Shown here piece after piece: positions 35,051 through 48,299 of a stretch of 64,000 nt of DNA. The first letter of the stretch is position 1; each line of letters opens with the position of its first letter. Both the position numbers and the translations under genes were made by a program. The notes beneath the pieces are model-generated. The model had not been told where the DNA came from and made no database searches. It saw only the letters and a list, made by a program, of their open reading frames with translations. The stretch is from the NCBI GenBank assembly GCA_029204045.2, contig CM055081.1, forward strand, positions 1,655,765 to 1,719,764. The letters are read 5' to 3'. This DNA is from Tillandsia leiboldiana (lineage: Eukaryota; Streptophyta; Magnoliopsida; Poales; Bromeliaceae).

Positions 35051-35346
35051 CGGAGCGTGGAGAGAATGAGATGAAGGCGATGACCACGGGGAGAGAAGGA
35101 GATGAAGGAGATGAAGGAGAGGAACCGGAGAGGAGGGCACCTCGGGGCGAGTGAAAGCAAGTTTGGAAGAGAGATGGAGGAGAGAGAGGGGTTTAAACTA
35201 GGGGGGGTTGGGGTTGGGGTGGGATATCCCAACCCCATAATGAGGGATATCCCCGTTTGGGAGGATATCCCCAAACGAGGATATCCCAAATCCGTTTGGG
35301 TATAAATGGGGGATATCCCCCCTTTATACCACATCCAAACGGGGCC

Positions 35347-35482
35347 CTAGGGTTTACTAGGTGATTGGTTGAATAGTAAAAATCTTAAGGGACCATTATA
35401 ATCCCAACCGCATATCTTTTCATCCAACGGTTAAAAACTTGATAGCACCAATGGCTTGGTGCTATCGATAGTATTCTAGCCG
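35347..35482. mobile_element. MITE family A, right half
   Basis: This continues from 28900: CTAGGGTTTACTAGGTG... to GATAGTATTCTAGCC. The arm is the inverted counterpart of the left half (TAGCACCAATGGCTTGGTGC). It is followed by a TA/AG microsatellite. Confidence 0.85.
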
Positions 35483-35512
35483 GACTCTATATATATATAG
35501 AGAGAGAGAGAG

Positions 35513-35737
35513 TCCGGCTACTATACTATCGATAGTACAAAAGCATTTGATGCTATTAAGTTTTCTACCCTTAGATCAACCCCTTTAATTATTTTCACCC
35601 ATTAGATTTTACTATTTTTCCAACCACCCATTAAACCCAAGGGGCCTACTATCATCTTAACTACAAATCTTTTAATTCAACGGTTAAAACTTAATAGTAC
35701 TAATAACTTTGTACTATTAATAGTATTCCAGCTTAGC
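35513..35737. mobile_element. MITE family A, diverged copy 2
   Basis: It starts TCCGGCTACTATACTATC and ends TAATAGTATTCCAGC, with inverted arms around an AT-rich centre. It shares TTTTCTACCCTTAGATCAAC with the next copy. It is bounded by AG and TA microsatellites. Confidence 0.7.
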
Positions 35738-35757
35738 TCATATATATATATATATAG

Positions 35758-35979
35758 AGAGTCCGACTACTATACGATTAATAATACCAAGTTATTGGTG
35801 CTATCAAGTTTTCTACCCTTAGATCAACCCCTTTGATCATTTTCAACCGTTACTATTTTCCCAACCACCTATTAAACCCAAGAGGCCTACTATTATCTCA
35901 ACCACATATCTCTTAATCCAAGAATTAAAAACTTAATAGCACCAATAACTTAGTACTATTAATAGTATTCCAGTCTAGC
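35758..35979. mobile_element. MITE family A, diverged copy 3
   Basis: It starts GAGTCCGACTACTATACG and ends TAATAGTATTCCAGTCTAGC. It is flanked on the left by (TA)n and on the right by a CT-TA-AG microsatellite palindrome (35980-36044). Confidence 0.7.
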
Positions 35980-36059
35980 ACTCTCTCTCTCTTTCTCTCT
36001 CTCTCTATATATATATATATATAGAAAGAGAGAGAGAGAGAGAGTGTTAGACTGTAATA

Positions 36060-36560
36060 CTATTGGTAGCCCCCCGCGTGGGCGCCATGCCACCCACGCC
36101 TGCCCCGACCTGCCCCTCCAATCATCGTGCGCCAGGTGTCCCTTCTCGGCGCTCGCTGCGCCCGGCGCACGCACCAGGTCTATAGACCGCGCACCTACAG
36201 CGCCGCGTGGACCAAGCCGCGTAAGCCAACCCCTGGTCCAAAACTCCCCGCGCGTGCTCCGCTCCTATGGACCGCGCGCGCGTGAACTGGCCAATCCCGA
36301 ACTGCCACGTGTCCACCCTTCGGTCCACAGCTCTCCCATGCACCAAAACACGCAGAAAACTTCCGGAGGTCCGTTTTTGGACATCCGAAATCCGAAAAAT
36401 ACAAATAAATAGCCGATTTTCGATGTTTTTCCGCGCTAAATCCAAAACCGGCCTCGGAATAGCCTGAAACCCTTTCTAAAATTCGGCGAAAACAACCGGA
36501 AAGCAGGCTTGATCCAAAAACCTCACAGAGTCCGTCCAATGCGTCCATTTGACGCGTTGC
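36060..36560. other. GC-rich island of unknown origin
   Basis: About 500 bp is markedly GC-rich compared with its surroundings and abuts a truncated MITE family A start (GACTGTAATACTATTGGTAG, 36049-36068). Short reading frames in several phases show no recognised domain. It may be a fragment of a GC-rich LTR element; no terminal repeats were found. Confidence 0.35.
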
Positions 36561-36715
36561 GGGTCCGACACACCAATAATAAATGTTCCGCAACATAAAT
36601 CATAGAAAAAAACTGCACGGAGATCGAGGCCACTACAATATATATATATATATAAATAATATATACACATACACACACAACAATCAAGAAGAAGCTTTCC
36701 AAGATATTAAACAAC

Positions 36716-37396
36716 TTAAATTCCATCACAAACACTGCAAAGAGCTTCATAAATTAGGGCAGACGTTCTTTCAACGTTGCAAGAGATTATGGTCTCATTA
36801 GCACCGGTCTTAATCATACCCTCTTCTGGCTTAGAGACCTGAATGAAGCAATAACCATCCGTTGCTTTACCGTCCCTATAAATGGAACCAATTATGCCTC
36901 TCTCCTCTAGAGCTAGAATTAGTCGGGCAGGATCAACAGAAGAACCCCAGAGGAGCATCTGCTCGTTCGATTCTTTCAGCGGCTTCTTTCCAGACGCGAG
37001 GAGATACTTTCCATTGCTCAAGAGAGGCTTCCCTTTCAATCTGGCGATCGCCATATTACCTTCAAATAATCTTCTAGGTTTTAGCTGAAATGCTAGGCCT
37101 GTCGCCAATTGAACTTCATAGCCCTTTCTCGAGTTTGGTACGCGTAATGGCACGCTCTCGGAGTAGTACAGGAATGAGAATGAGCCGCCTTCCTTGATAG
37201 GGCAGTGAGGTCTCAGAACTTCAGGGAACTGCATGTAAAATTGTGTAGATAATAAGCACTAGGAAGCTAAAAAAGAGAGGAATACGTTTTATTTAAGAAG
37301 GCTCAAAACCAACCAGAACAAGCTTTGGTTGTAGCAGTTCCAGCAATGGTTGAACTTTCTGCATCCTGACAAACAAAGAAGTACCATCCTTTAGAG

Positions 37397-37481
<85 letters not shown>

Positions 37482-38890
37482 GGCTGGAATACTATCGATA
37501 GCACCAAGTCATTGGTGCTATCAATTTTTTAACCCTTGGATTAAAGGATATGCGGTTAGAATGATAGTGGTCCCCTAGGGTTTACTGAGTGGTTGGTTGA
37601 ATAGTAAAAATTTTAGGGGACTACTATAATCCCAACCGCACATCTTTTCATCTAAGGGTTGGAAACTTGATAGCACCAATTGCTTGGTGCTATCGATAGT
37701 ATTCCAGCCGGACTCTATATATATATATATAGTTAGGCTAGTGTGCTTCTAGAAGCACGGAGGTCTCCGTGCTTCCAAGTTGTTCTTAATGTTGAGACTT
37801 CCGAATGGACAATTGGCTCCGTTAAACTTGATCTACAGTATTTAAAAGGTCTAGAAAATAAATTTTATAATTTTTTTATAGGAATAATTGCCTGTGTACC
37901 CCTGAAATATGAAGAAATATCTGATTTACCTCTCTTATTTTTTTCTTTCCAATATACCCTTCATACGTTCCACCGTTATTAAAAATACCCCTACCGTTTC
38001 CCTTTGTTAAGTTAATTAGGGTTAAACTAGAGTTAAATAATAATCGGAGTTGAAAACTATCAGATATACCTATTTTGCCCGGGTTTAGGGTTTAGGGTTT
38101 AGGGTTTAGGGTTTAGGATTTTTTAGGGTTTAGGGTTTTAGGGTTTAGGGTTTAGGGTTTTTTAGGGTTCTAGGGTTTAGGGTTTAGGGTTTTAGGGTTT
38201 AGGATTTAGGGTTTTAGGGTTTAGGGTTTAGGATTTTTTAGGGTTTTAGGGTTTAGGGTTTAGGGTTTTAGGGTTTAGGGGTTTAGGGTTTTAGGGTTTA
38301 GAGTATATTTGAAAGGGCAAAATAGTAATTACACACAGATAACGGCAGTTCCAAACGGTACACTAACAGAGTTTAACTTCAGGGGTATTTTGGAAAGAAG
38401 TTGGAACGTAAGAAGGATAGTTTTAATATTAGCCTTCTAAGAGGAGTAAATCTGAAAACAGAAAAATTTTTAGGGGTATGTAGGAAATTGCCCCTTTTTA
38501 TATTATTTGCCTAATGATCAAAGAGGCTCAAAATAAACAATTTTAACGATTATGGTGAGCAGTTTGCAAATTTAACTGTGTAGAAATATTCAAATCACGT
38601 AAAATTTTGATAAAATATTCTTTATACTATATAAAACAAAATCAATATATTTGATCTAAAATTTTAGTATCATATCATCACATTTTGTGAGATTTTTATT
38701 TTCAGCCGTTGATTTTGAGCCCCTTTCGATTACTAAGTAAATGATATCGAAAAATCGTAAAATTTATTCTCTAAATACTACAAATATTCTAGATCAATTC
38801 TAACGAAGCCGATCATCCATTCAGAAATCCCAACATCAAAAACAACTTGGAAGCACGGAGACCTCCGTGCTTTTAAAAGCACACAAGTTG

Positions 38891-38972
<82 letters not shown>

Positions 38973-41900
38973 GCTAGTAGCCGGTGGAAATCACTTAACA
39001 CAAGATACTTCACAATGCTAGTTAAAGATAAGTCTCTTTCATCAGACAAGTAAAAAGTTGGACAAAAGTTTGTATAGAGTAAACGAAAGACCCCCATGAC
39101 AAATCGTGAAATTTTCAAGTATTGTCGTCGTGTTCTCACATGTCAGAGTGCACTGACCTATATCATGCATCATTAACAATTACCAACTCAAGCAGCATGC
39201 ACATTTATTTAATAATTATTTTGTAAACTCTTCTGAACTCCATTTTTTAGCTTCAGGCTTGTTTAGACCCGCCAAATCAACCCCTATTTTCGGCAGCTAA
39301 AAGGCACTTAGCCTGAATTTAAACAAGTTCCAAGATAGGCACAAAAAGGAGTACCAATACATAACATGTACGAAGAGCCAGATGAACACAGCCAAGCCGT
39401 TTATGAAGCTCCTTCATAATCAGCATGATTTCACTAATGAATGCAAGACTCATAAAAAAAAAACAGATGAGCAACAAGATGCATTAATCAACTTTTTTTT
39501 TTTTTTTCTTACGTACTAATTTAATGGAGCAGAGGCCTGCTTAGATTAAAGATGACATCTGATTCACAAAAGTGATACTGAAATAATGAACTCAACTGGA
39601 TTTCAGAAAAGAACAAGGCCTCCCAAAACTATACTATTTCTGCTCAAATCCTCTTCTAATGCATGAGAAGAATAATTAAGTTCCAAAGAAAACCTAAGCT
39701 AGATAGATAATTAGAATAAACTTGAATTTTAACTTTCACAGATAAAAAAGAAAGTGTTTGCAGAAATAGAGCATCAAAGGAACATGGTAATGAGGAGCTA
39801 CTTACTTCAACCCAGAAAGAAAAGAACATTGAAGGACCTTCATTGCCAATTTCTTAAAGGGCAAAAGAGCCATTTCAGCTTCAACTTCTTGCTACAAGTT
39901 ATACATTTAGATATAAGATTAAATAACTCAATGCAGAATGCCCTAAAAAAAAGATACCCTAATAGGCTGTGACAAAATTTTCATTGGGCCCAAATCAAGC
40001 GAATGGAAATATACCTCTAGAATAAGTAGTGAATTGTGGTCGGAATGCCAGCGATTAAGCAACTGAACAACCGAACCAAACCTTAGACTCCAATGAGGAG
40101 AGAATACGATGCACGGTTCTTGCCACGCCATCCTGAAAAGATTTTTTAGTTTCATTAAGATGAATAGAACAAACAAAAGTGAAAACAAATACAGTCAAAC
40201 AACTTGGTTGAAGTTTCAACGAACGTCTCAAACAGCTTTTGCGGCTCATCTCAACGAGTCCAGAAGTAACTAATGCACTACTTCCATCTCGAATTCCAAA
40301 ATTGTAAGGTTATTATTAAAGGCTCGTGATCTTCAGAAGAAAAAGGTGGAAATATTGATTTTTTTTTTAAAGAACGAGTAAAGCTTCTGATTAGGTCAAA
40401 AATGCATGGTATAGACTGTTAAAGAGGCATTTTGATTTATTTAAGAGATGAAGCAAAGGAAAAAGAAGGAATGGATCTCTAAAAGTACAGCATTGATGAA
40501 ACGGTAAGCATATTAGTATTATACAAGCCTTTTCTACAGTCAGCTGGAGCAGGACTCAAAAGTTCAAAAGGATTTGTAAGAGAACCACTAAATTACCAAC
40601 CAATTATAAGATTAATTTTGCAAATTGTCCCACTAGTGGTCAAATAGTAAAACTGATCAATATGAGCATTACATCAACCCACAAAAATCGCACAGTCAAA
40701 ACATGACTAGTATGCTCTTTATAATGACAGATCATAATAGAAATACAATTTTGATTGGATATTCAATTCCTCACATATAATTCTCTCTACTTTTAAAGGC
40801 TACAAAGGAAATATGACAATGCGTGGAGCCTTCAAATATTCAGTGCCTCCACTGGTAGCATAGCAACCAGTATCAACATACCACTTCAAGGTTATAATAA
40901 ATTCTTAATTCTTACGTAACTGAATTCTTGTTTGTTTTTGCAACCTCAAGCCTCTCTATTTCCTGTTTATGCAACTACATACCACTTCTAACAAACATCA
41001 GTTAACATAAAAATCATCCAAAAAACAATAAAGCTACTTCGGAGGACAAAATGAGGAAAACTGTTTCAAGGTAGTGTAGCCATATAGAATGTCAAAATAC
41101 AAATGCAAGTCTAGTAACCTAAAAGCAGTTCAAGCCGATAAATCGGAAAGACAAAAAGGATGCAAAAAATGACAAGGTTAAAGGTGATACCTCAACTTCT
41201 AAGCATAGGGATACCTCAACCTATACGAGTATCCATTTTACAAATCGTACTTCAATTTCTTTTGAGAATTCAAATAGCCGAGCCAACCTCAAATGGTAAT
41301 AAGGCCATCTAACTTGACAGTTTGCATTATTTCTAGTACAAATGATATATTTATATCTTAAAGAGATTGATTCATTAGAAGCGGCATCAAGAAAAGGAAA
41401 CAATATGAATTTATTTGTCAGCATAGAACTTTGCAAAAATTGAAGAATTTAGCATTCATTAAGGTAGAATTCTTAAAGATGAACATCACATCATCACTTC
41501 ATAGTTCTTACAGTAAGTCTCTTCCATACAGCAGTGGAAACACACACAGCTTTCCCTCTTTGATGAGCTCTGCATGCCCAAACAATGCTTCGCCTGAGAA
41601 AAGCTGCACGACCATCAATAACATGATTTTTCAACCACCAAAGGGCACATGGTAATAATGTTAAAATTATCACATTCATGTATTGGCAATAACCTTTTCT
41701 TGGCGTTCCTTACAAAGCCATTCTGGTATAGCATTAGTGAATAATAATGTCTCCTCCGCCGTCGCAGAAACCATAAATATGGGCACCTAATAAATAATCA
41801 GTATCGTTAGAACAAAGGATAAGGTTACTCAGTTAAATAACATAATCACAGTTGATAAGAGATGTAACATCTTACCCAGCTTCGAACAAGCCAATGTTAA

Positions 41901-44900
41901 TAATACACAACAAGAGAAAGAAAGATCTTGCAGCAAACTGAAGAGACGAGAAGAGCATTCACAAATATAAATGATACTATTTCTATATAAAATACACCAA
42001 AATGATGTCATACACACATCAATATTATAAATAAGAAACAGAGGGTGGAAAATGAACAATAAGTAAAAACAGTAAGAGATCAGTGTTCCAAATCCAGATA
42101 ATGCAGGCTCTCTATTCACCGGTGGGAGTGGCAAAATGTAACCTGATTGTTGACCAACACCCAGTCCAACCTGGGAAATAACCAGTACAGCAAAGCCTTC
42201 TCCAACCCACTACTTTTCTTCCTTTTCTTTATATGAAAGCTAAGACTTGTAATCCTTTATTGAAATAAAAGGTAGGGACCCCACATTTATAAATCAAACA
42301 GATTAGCTCCTAATTATCCTAATTTTTCCAATGTCATCGCAGAGTTTATTTTCAGCATAAATTTCCTGATATCCGATCAGATGCATTTGTCCATGCACAT
42401 ATATATAAAAACATGAAAAAAAACATCCCAAAAAAATCTGACGGCATAGAGAAAAAAAAAAAAAGAGAATAAAAAATCATTTAACATTATAAACAAAGTG
42501 TGCAATCTATAACCTTAACAGTGTTAAAGATTTTGGGTGACGAGACCATTAAACCAAAATATTCAAGGACTAAATCACCAAAAGTTCAGCGACTACCCGT
42601 ACGTCTAACCTTTAAATAAACAATTTGAAAAGTCATTCAGTTCTGCACAATAGAAGTGCTTTAACAAACTTAGTCACCAAAGACATACATAAAATATCCA
42701 GCAGGATTATTGACAATAATCATGCTTATAATTGTCTGAGAAAGAATCAAAAATACCAACACATTATCAAGAGAAAAGAGAAATGCCTAGCAATGGTTTT
42801 TTAAAGTACCTTCAGATTTGAATTGTCTAGTGCCTGAGAGATATACTCTAAAAGCTGAAGAAGTATACCAAGTCGCCCTATTGGGATTAGGACACTACCT
42901 CCAGCTTTCAAGGAATCCACAATGCATAAGCATATGAAATTGATCTTGTCAACCTCCTCTAGATTTTCATCACTCCCACTTAAGCTTTCAATGGTATGAT
43001 CTTCGTTAGCATTATCCGTCCTAGAAGTTGTTGTACACAACAATATAAAAGTTCAAAGTTCACTTTCTAAAGTAATAAGTATTACACAAAACAAAGGTAC
43101 AATCTCAAGGTATTTGCAATCACGCAACAATAATCTACCTCAAAGGGGGAGAATTACACTCATCTGGTTTAGTGCCATAATCCATGCAATTCACAGATGA
43201 GAGATCAGAAAATAGAATCAAATCGTTCCCCCGTAGAGAACAGTAGTCAAAGCCCATGGCATGACCAGACTCAAATATGGAGCTTGACAAATATGCTATG
43301 CTTCTTTGCGGACTGCTTATCATCCAATTTGAACTCCCAATCTCCAAGCCTGAACTGAAAGCCTTCATTATTATAATGCCATTAAAGCATACTTCTTCGG
43401 CGTACTTGAGAGGCACTACTTTCTGCATACATTCCTTTACTTCCGCTGCACTGACAATTACCAGATTATTGCATCCCCAATTTAAATATGGTATCACAAT
43501 ATCAGGAACACAACAAACATTCAAACAATCAAATAAAAAAAAGTGATAACATATCAACAAAATTCATTTTGAATCAGTGTCACATAAAAATCAATATCAT
43601 GGCAGAAGCAAAAAATGATATCCAGACTGCACATATAACATGATATCTTGAGATGGATGATGGCAACCAGAGGTAGCCTATGCTGCTTCTTTTCATCTTT
43701 CCTTAATGACATGTAAGCCTGTAGTGTTTTTTCCCAGAAAAGTTTCAAATAAACACATTATCTTTTTACCAATTGCAGCTAAGCCACCAACTTTAATTGG
43801 ATGCAAAATAATCAACTAACTTATTTCTGATTTCAATTTGACCCGTGAAACTCGATTAATGTAAAAAAAAAGTAAATAATATCTAATATTACTGTGTCAA
43901 TTATTCCTTGCTTAGACTTAATTGCACCAAATTAAATTTTGTGGGTCAAGTTTCGGCATTTACACTAAGTCAACTTTAGTAACTTTTCGGTTAGGTTTTT
44001 TTCACCAAATCAGTCGTTGCGGGATAAATTACAATGGTAAAAAATTGGCAGGCATCTTTGCATCGAATTTTAGTTAGTGGATTGAATTGCAATTAGGAGA
44101 AATTTAGTGGTATTTTGTGTAAAGAAAACCTGAAGGATTGTCATGTCTAGAACACTGAATGATAAAACATACTAACAACATGAACAGAGAAACAAGTTGA
44201 GGAAGAGACATCAAACATGATGAAGAAAATAGGTAAAAAAAAATTTCTCTTGAATGAGTTTCTCATTATAACAAATTTCAAAGATCGTAGCTAAAATAAT
44301 TATCTTGCCCAGATACCAAGTTTGCCACCATACAGAACCGGTTAAACATACGATCTCCAAGCTTTTTAATCTATATTCAAATATCATTACCAATAATCTA
44401 GAAGTTAAACGCAATCAATGTGAAATACATTAAGGATGCACCAATTTTACCCGTAATCAAACTCTTACATCTCGCAATCACCAACTTCAGCCCAAACAGC
44501 ATTTATTTTCTATGGTCGTTGGCCCACGAGCCACATTCGCTTATCAACACTCATAAAACATCAAAACTTAATCATCAAGGCCAAAACAAGATAACTAACC
44601 TGTACAGGGGCATCCAACTACCCAGCTCCTCCCCCTCTTCCCCCATAACAACCTTCCTCAATTCCATTGGAAGCCTTTCAAGCTCCTCCCACTTCATCCA
44701 ATCCGGCATCCCCTGCCGCTTCTCCGGCCCATAATACCTAAGATACTCAGAGTGCATTCCAACCAGCTCCTCCATCATCAGCCCTCCAATCTTCGCAGTA
44801 ACCTCCGTAGCATAAATCTAGAAGAAACATTAAAGAATTTTTTTTAAAACATCAAAATCACCATTCAAAATCGGCAAAGCTCAGAAAGACTTTGCAAAAC

Positions 44901-45941
44901 CAAATTGCCAAGGAAAAATTTATATCCAGGTCCCTAGCTTCTAAGATAACTTTCAAAAAAGTCCTTGCTTTTTTATCTTCTCAAAAAAGATCTTTAGTTT
45001 TAAGTTATTCTTTCACGAAAACTTTTACTAACCAGCTTTTAGTAGAGTCTCAGAGTATTCTACTAAATTTTTTAACTTTTTCTCCATTCAGTCAAATTTT
45101 ACCATTGAAATATGAAATTTACAAGGACAGAGTGTTAGGCAAAATGAATAAATTTCTGACAAAGGGATGAGTATGTGATGCTTACTGGGATAAAGGGTTG
45201 AGATTGTTAATTAAACCTTCTTAAATTCCTTTAAAACATGCTAAGGACATATTTTGAAACAATTTTCAAAACCTCAGGAATAAAAAGTCAAAAATTTCTG
45301 AAAAATTATCTAAAAAGTGAGGAACCTGCATAAAAATCACACAATATCAAAATCTCATCTAACTTTTTGCTATAGGGACATTCATATGATGCTGATAGGG
45401 ATAAAGGGCTAAAATTGTTCAATAAATATTAATAAATTCATCTAAAACATGATAAGAAGGACTTTTTTGAAACAAAAAACAAAAACTCACAGATAAAAAG
45501 CTAGTAATTTATGTAAATTATCTGAACAGTAAGTGTATGCGCAATATAAACCGCCCAACGGCAAAATCACACGCTTTTCTCGCTACCTTGGCGGAGAAAT
45601 TAGGGTTTCGGGCGAGGAAGGGGAGGCCGAGCATGGCGGCGGGGGAGGAGACGACGACGGCGTCGAGGAGGCAGGGGTCGAACAGGTGGTGGGCGGCGAC
45701 GGCCTTGTACCACGGCGGAGCTCCGACGAGGTCACCGGAGGAGGAGGGGATGGGGGCGAAGATGGCGAGGGCGGAGAGGTCGAGGGGGCACTCGAGGAGG
45801 AGGCGGAGGCCACTGAGCTCCAGTACGTGGCATGGTGGGTGGTGGACGCCACCGCGGCCATGGCGAAGGCACGTCTAGGGTTTGTAGAACGACGACAACG
45901 ACGAGAACATGTTATTAAGAAGAAGAAGAAGAAGAATAAAG

Positions 45942-45980
<39 letters not shown>

Positions 45981-45989
45981 CAGTTTCAT
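36716..45989 (-). CDS. INTS9: Integrator complex subunit 9 homolog
   Basis: Eleven coding exons, all in phase with GT-AG borders: 45989-45981, 45874-45587, 44817-44600, 43450-43139, 43020-42810, 41786-41694, 41603-41512, 40132-40015, 39891-39806, 37365-37314 and 37228-36716 (stop TAA). The product is about 663 residues, close to plant INTS9. It starts MKLTCLRHG and has the family blocks HHPPCHVLELSGLRLLLECP, NPNFSAK-IYATEVTAKIG, EEVCFNG, SSGLEIGSSNW, LKAGGSVLIPIGRLGILLQ, AIPEWLCKERQEK, WQEPCIVFSPHWSLRFGS and a C-terminal domain ending SVCDGI. INTS9 is the catalytically inactive metallo-beta-lactamase/beta-CASP partner of INTS11 in nuclear snRNA 3'-end processing. The DxHxDH metal motif is not seen, as expected. 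The start rests on a 3-codon first exon. Confidence 0.95.
37400..37477. repeat. (TA)n microsatellite in INTS9 intron 9
   Basis: A TA run of about 78 bp directly precedes MITE family A copy 4. Confidence 0.95.
37480..37715. mobile_element. MITE family A, complete copy 4
   Basis: It runs from TTAGGCTGGAATACTATCG to CGATAGTATTCCAGCCGG, about 236 bp, with inverted arms (GATAGCACCAAGTCATTGG versus CCAATTGCTTGGTGCTATC). It is flanked by (TA)n on both sides. It provides an uninterrupted reference for the copy broken by the Harbinger element. Confidence 0.85.
37881..38494. mobile_element. Nested foldback element with telomere-like core
   Basis: A 614-bp insertion inside MITE family B copy 3. The left end is GGAATAATTGCCTGTGTACC; the right end (other strand) is GGGGCAATTTCCTACATACC. 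It is flanked by the direct repeat TTTTTATA (37873-37880, 38495-38502). The inner arms (TACCCCTGAAA / TTTTTAGGGGTA) continue the inverted repeat. The 8-9 bp duplication and GG termini suggest a hAT- or MULE-type non-autonomous element. Confidence 0.7.
38083..38315. repeat. Interstitial telomere-like (TTTAGGG)n tract
   Basis: About 230 bp of TTTAGGG, the Arabidopsis-type telomere unit, with scattered TTTTAGGG, TTTAGGA and TTTTTTAGGG variants. It lies wholly inside the nested element in INTS9 intron 9. Confidence 0.95.
38894..38969. repeat. (TA)n microsatellite at the edge of MITE family B copy 3
   Basis: A TA run of about 76 bp. Confidence 0.95.
45140..45530. repeat. Diverged direct repeat in INTS9 intron 2
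   Basis: Two segments of about 170 bp (from about 45165 and 45380) share ATGTGATGCTTACTGGGATA / ATATGATGCTGATAGGGATA, AAAGGG(T/C)T(G/A)A(G/A)ATTGTT and AAAACATG followed by TTGAAACAA. Both are strongly diverged and non-coding. Confidence 0.5.
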
Positions 45990-45999
45990 GAAGATGAGG

Positions 46000-46779
46000 G
46001 ATACAACTCTTTTGAGCACCGCGGCGGTGTAGAGCGCAAACAAGGTCTAAGTTTTCATGACTCAATTTTGTATCTCAGTTTTAGAGAGGGGAGAAGGGAT
46101 GAAAATGGATCCGGGTCGGGTTGGTTGAGCTTTCGATCCGTTCCAAATAGAATGATAAATAAAAATAAAAAATTAAATTTTATAATTAGTTCTGAATTTT
46201 TTATAAAATAAATATAAAATATGCATCTTATTTAAAAGATATGAAAAGTATTTTTCTTTTTCGAAATCCGTCAAAAAAGCAAGAGAGGTGAAGACCTTTT
46301 TTTTTCCTTTGATATGTTTTGATTTATTAAGAATTTATTAAAAATACACTCTAATTTCTAGAACTACAAAAATAAAATAAAAATAAATTATTATATATAT
46401 ATATATAGCATTGGTTTTTCGAACATGCCTTGATAAAAAAACGATGCGAAAATTTTCGTCTGCTTTTCTAAACAAGATTCGATTGTTGCACCACTAGTGG
46501 ACCAAAACCCTCATCCAATTTGTTTTTTTTTTAAAAAAAATACAAAAATTTATAAATATTTTTTAAGAAATTTAAATATTTGTTCATTTATAATTATTTT
46601 TATAATTTTCAAATTTTTTTTATCAAAATATAATTTTAAATACAAATAATTTATTATTTATATTTTTAAAATTTATATATTTATTTAAAAAAATAAAAAT
46701 AAAAATTTTAATGGGTCGTCGTGGAGCACGGCTTGTATCTTTTCACCCGGAGGGCCGGGCCGGAGGCTTTGTAGCTCCC

Positions 46780-46782
<3 letters not shown>
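46000..46782. other. INTS9 upstream region, no further feature recognised
   Basis: The first 100-150 bp (CT-rich on the minus strand) should hold the INTS9 leader and promoter. No clear TATA box was identified. The remainder is AT-rich intergenic DNA. Confidence 0.4.
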
Positions 46783-47524
<742 letters not shown>

Positions 47525-47527
47525 ATA

Positions 47528-47750
47528 TAGAATCCGGCTGTAATACTATTGATAGGATCAAGTAATTTGTGCTATCAAGTTTTTAGTACTGGGATGAAAG
47601 TATCTGCGGTTGGGATTATAATAATAGCCCCCAATAAAGAGAGAGAGAGAGAAATGAGCTTCTATTATGGTAAAAGTATCAAGTCATTGGTGCTGATAGG
47701 TTTTAGCCTTAGATGAAAAAAATACGTGATTAATTAACATTTAGGGCTAT
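47528..47750. mobile_element. MITE family A, two partial copies
   Basis: A left arm (TCCGGCTGTAATACTATTG... to about 47635) is followed by a GA microsatellite and a second partial arm (TCAAGTCATTGGTGCTGATAGG). Neither is complete. Confidence 0.55.
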
Positions 47751-47928
47751 CTAGTATCTAGTTAGTTAATTAAATAAATTAAATTATTATCTAATTAGTA
47801 ATTTTCTATTAATTAATTAAATATTATTTTAAAACTATAATTATTTTTATTCTTATCATTTTAATCTAACCATTCAAATAATATTTTTTTTATTTTCAAA
47901 AATAACTTAATGTATTATTCTAATATTA

Positions 47929-48252
47929 GGATGTGTTTGGTTGGCGGTAAAATACACTAAAATTTATTTTTTTAATTTAGAATTTTATTTTTTGTATACG
48001 TTAAACCGTAAAATATTTTTATTGTCATTTTCTGTCGAATTTTAATAAAAAATAAAAATTCAAACTGTTTAAATTTTTTTATTTTATTTAGGATGTGTTT
48101 AGTTAGCCGTAAAATCCACTAAAATTTAATTTTCAATTTAAAAAATTAATTTTTATGTACATTTAATCGTAAAATATTTTTCCGGTCATTTTCTGCTGAA
48201 TTTTGATAAAAAAAATAAAAATTCAAACTGTTTAATTTTTTTTCATTTATTT
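47929..48252. repeat. Tandem duplication of a 162-bp MITE-like unit
   Basis: Units start GGATGTGTTTGGTTGGC (47929) and GGATGTGTTTAGTTAGC (48091) and share CGTAAAATATTTTT and AAAAATTCAAACTGTTTAA. The region ends at CCAACTAAACGC (about 48280), the inverted counterpart of the start. It is probably a small Tourist-like element with an internal duplication. Confidence 0.7.
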
Positions 48253-48299
48253 ATTTTTTCTCTCTTTCAACCAACTAAACGCTGATAAAAAAAAAAAAA

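Larger units (their letters stand above)
28901..35346 (-). mobile_element. PIF/Harbinger DNA transposon with both genes
   Basis: The element is 6446 bp. Its 18-bp terminal inverted repeats are GGTACCGTTTGGATGTGG on the left and GGCCCCGTTTGGATGTGG on the right (other strand), with two mismatches. It is flanked by the 3-bp duplication CTA (28898-28900 and 35347-35349). It encodes a DDE transposase and a MYB/SANT-like protein on the same (minus) strand, the usual autonomous PIF/Harbinger layout. The left sub-terminal kilobase is AT-rich with repeated AACGATTA; the right one carries a GATCGGGAGC minisatellite. GTTTGG words recur near both ends. The insertion is inside a MITE of family A. Confidence 0.95.
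37735..38893. mobile_element. MITE family B, copy 3, with nested insertion
   Basis: The left arm starts TTAGGCTAGTGTGCTTC(T)AGAAGCACGG and the right arm ends CGTGCTTTTAAAAGCACACAAG. The two outer parts (37735-37880 and 38503-38893) align with the copies at 27290 and 28093. The middle is interrupted by another element at 37881-38494. It is flanked by TA tracts on both sides. Confidence 0.8.

Noticed and set aside
34279..35334. Several Ser/Gly/Thr-rich or Cys/Pro-rich reading frames
   Set aside because: All are translations of the GATCGGGAGC minisatellite in different frames, not genes.
45583..45860. INTS9 start at the ATG near 45860 (frame beginning MAAVAS)
   Set aside because: That frame does not give the conserved PPCHVLELSG and ECPLDLSA sequence; the correct frame lies two bases away and needs the upstream 3-codon exon.
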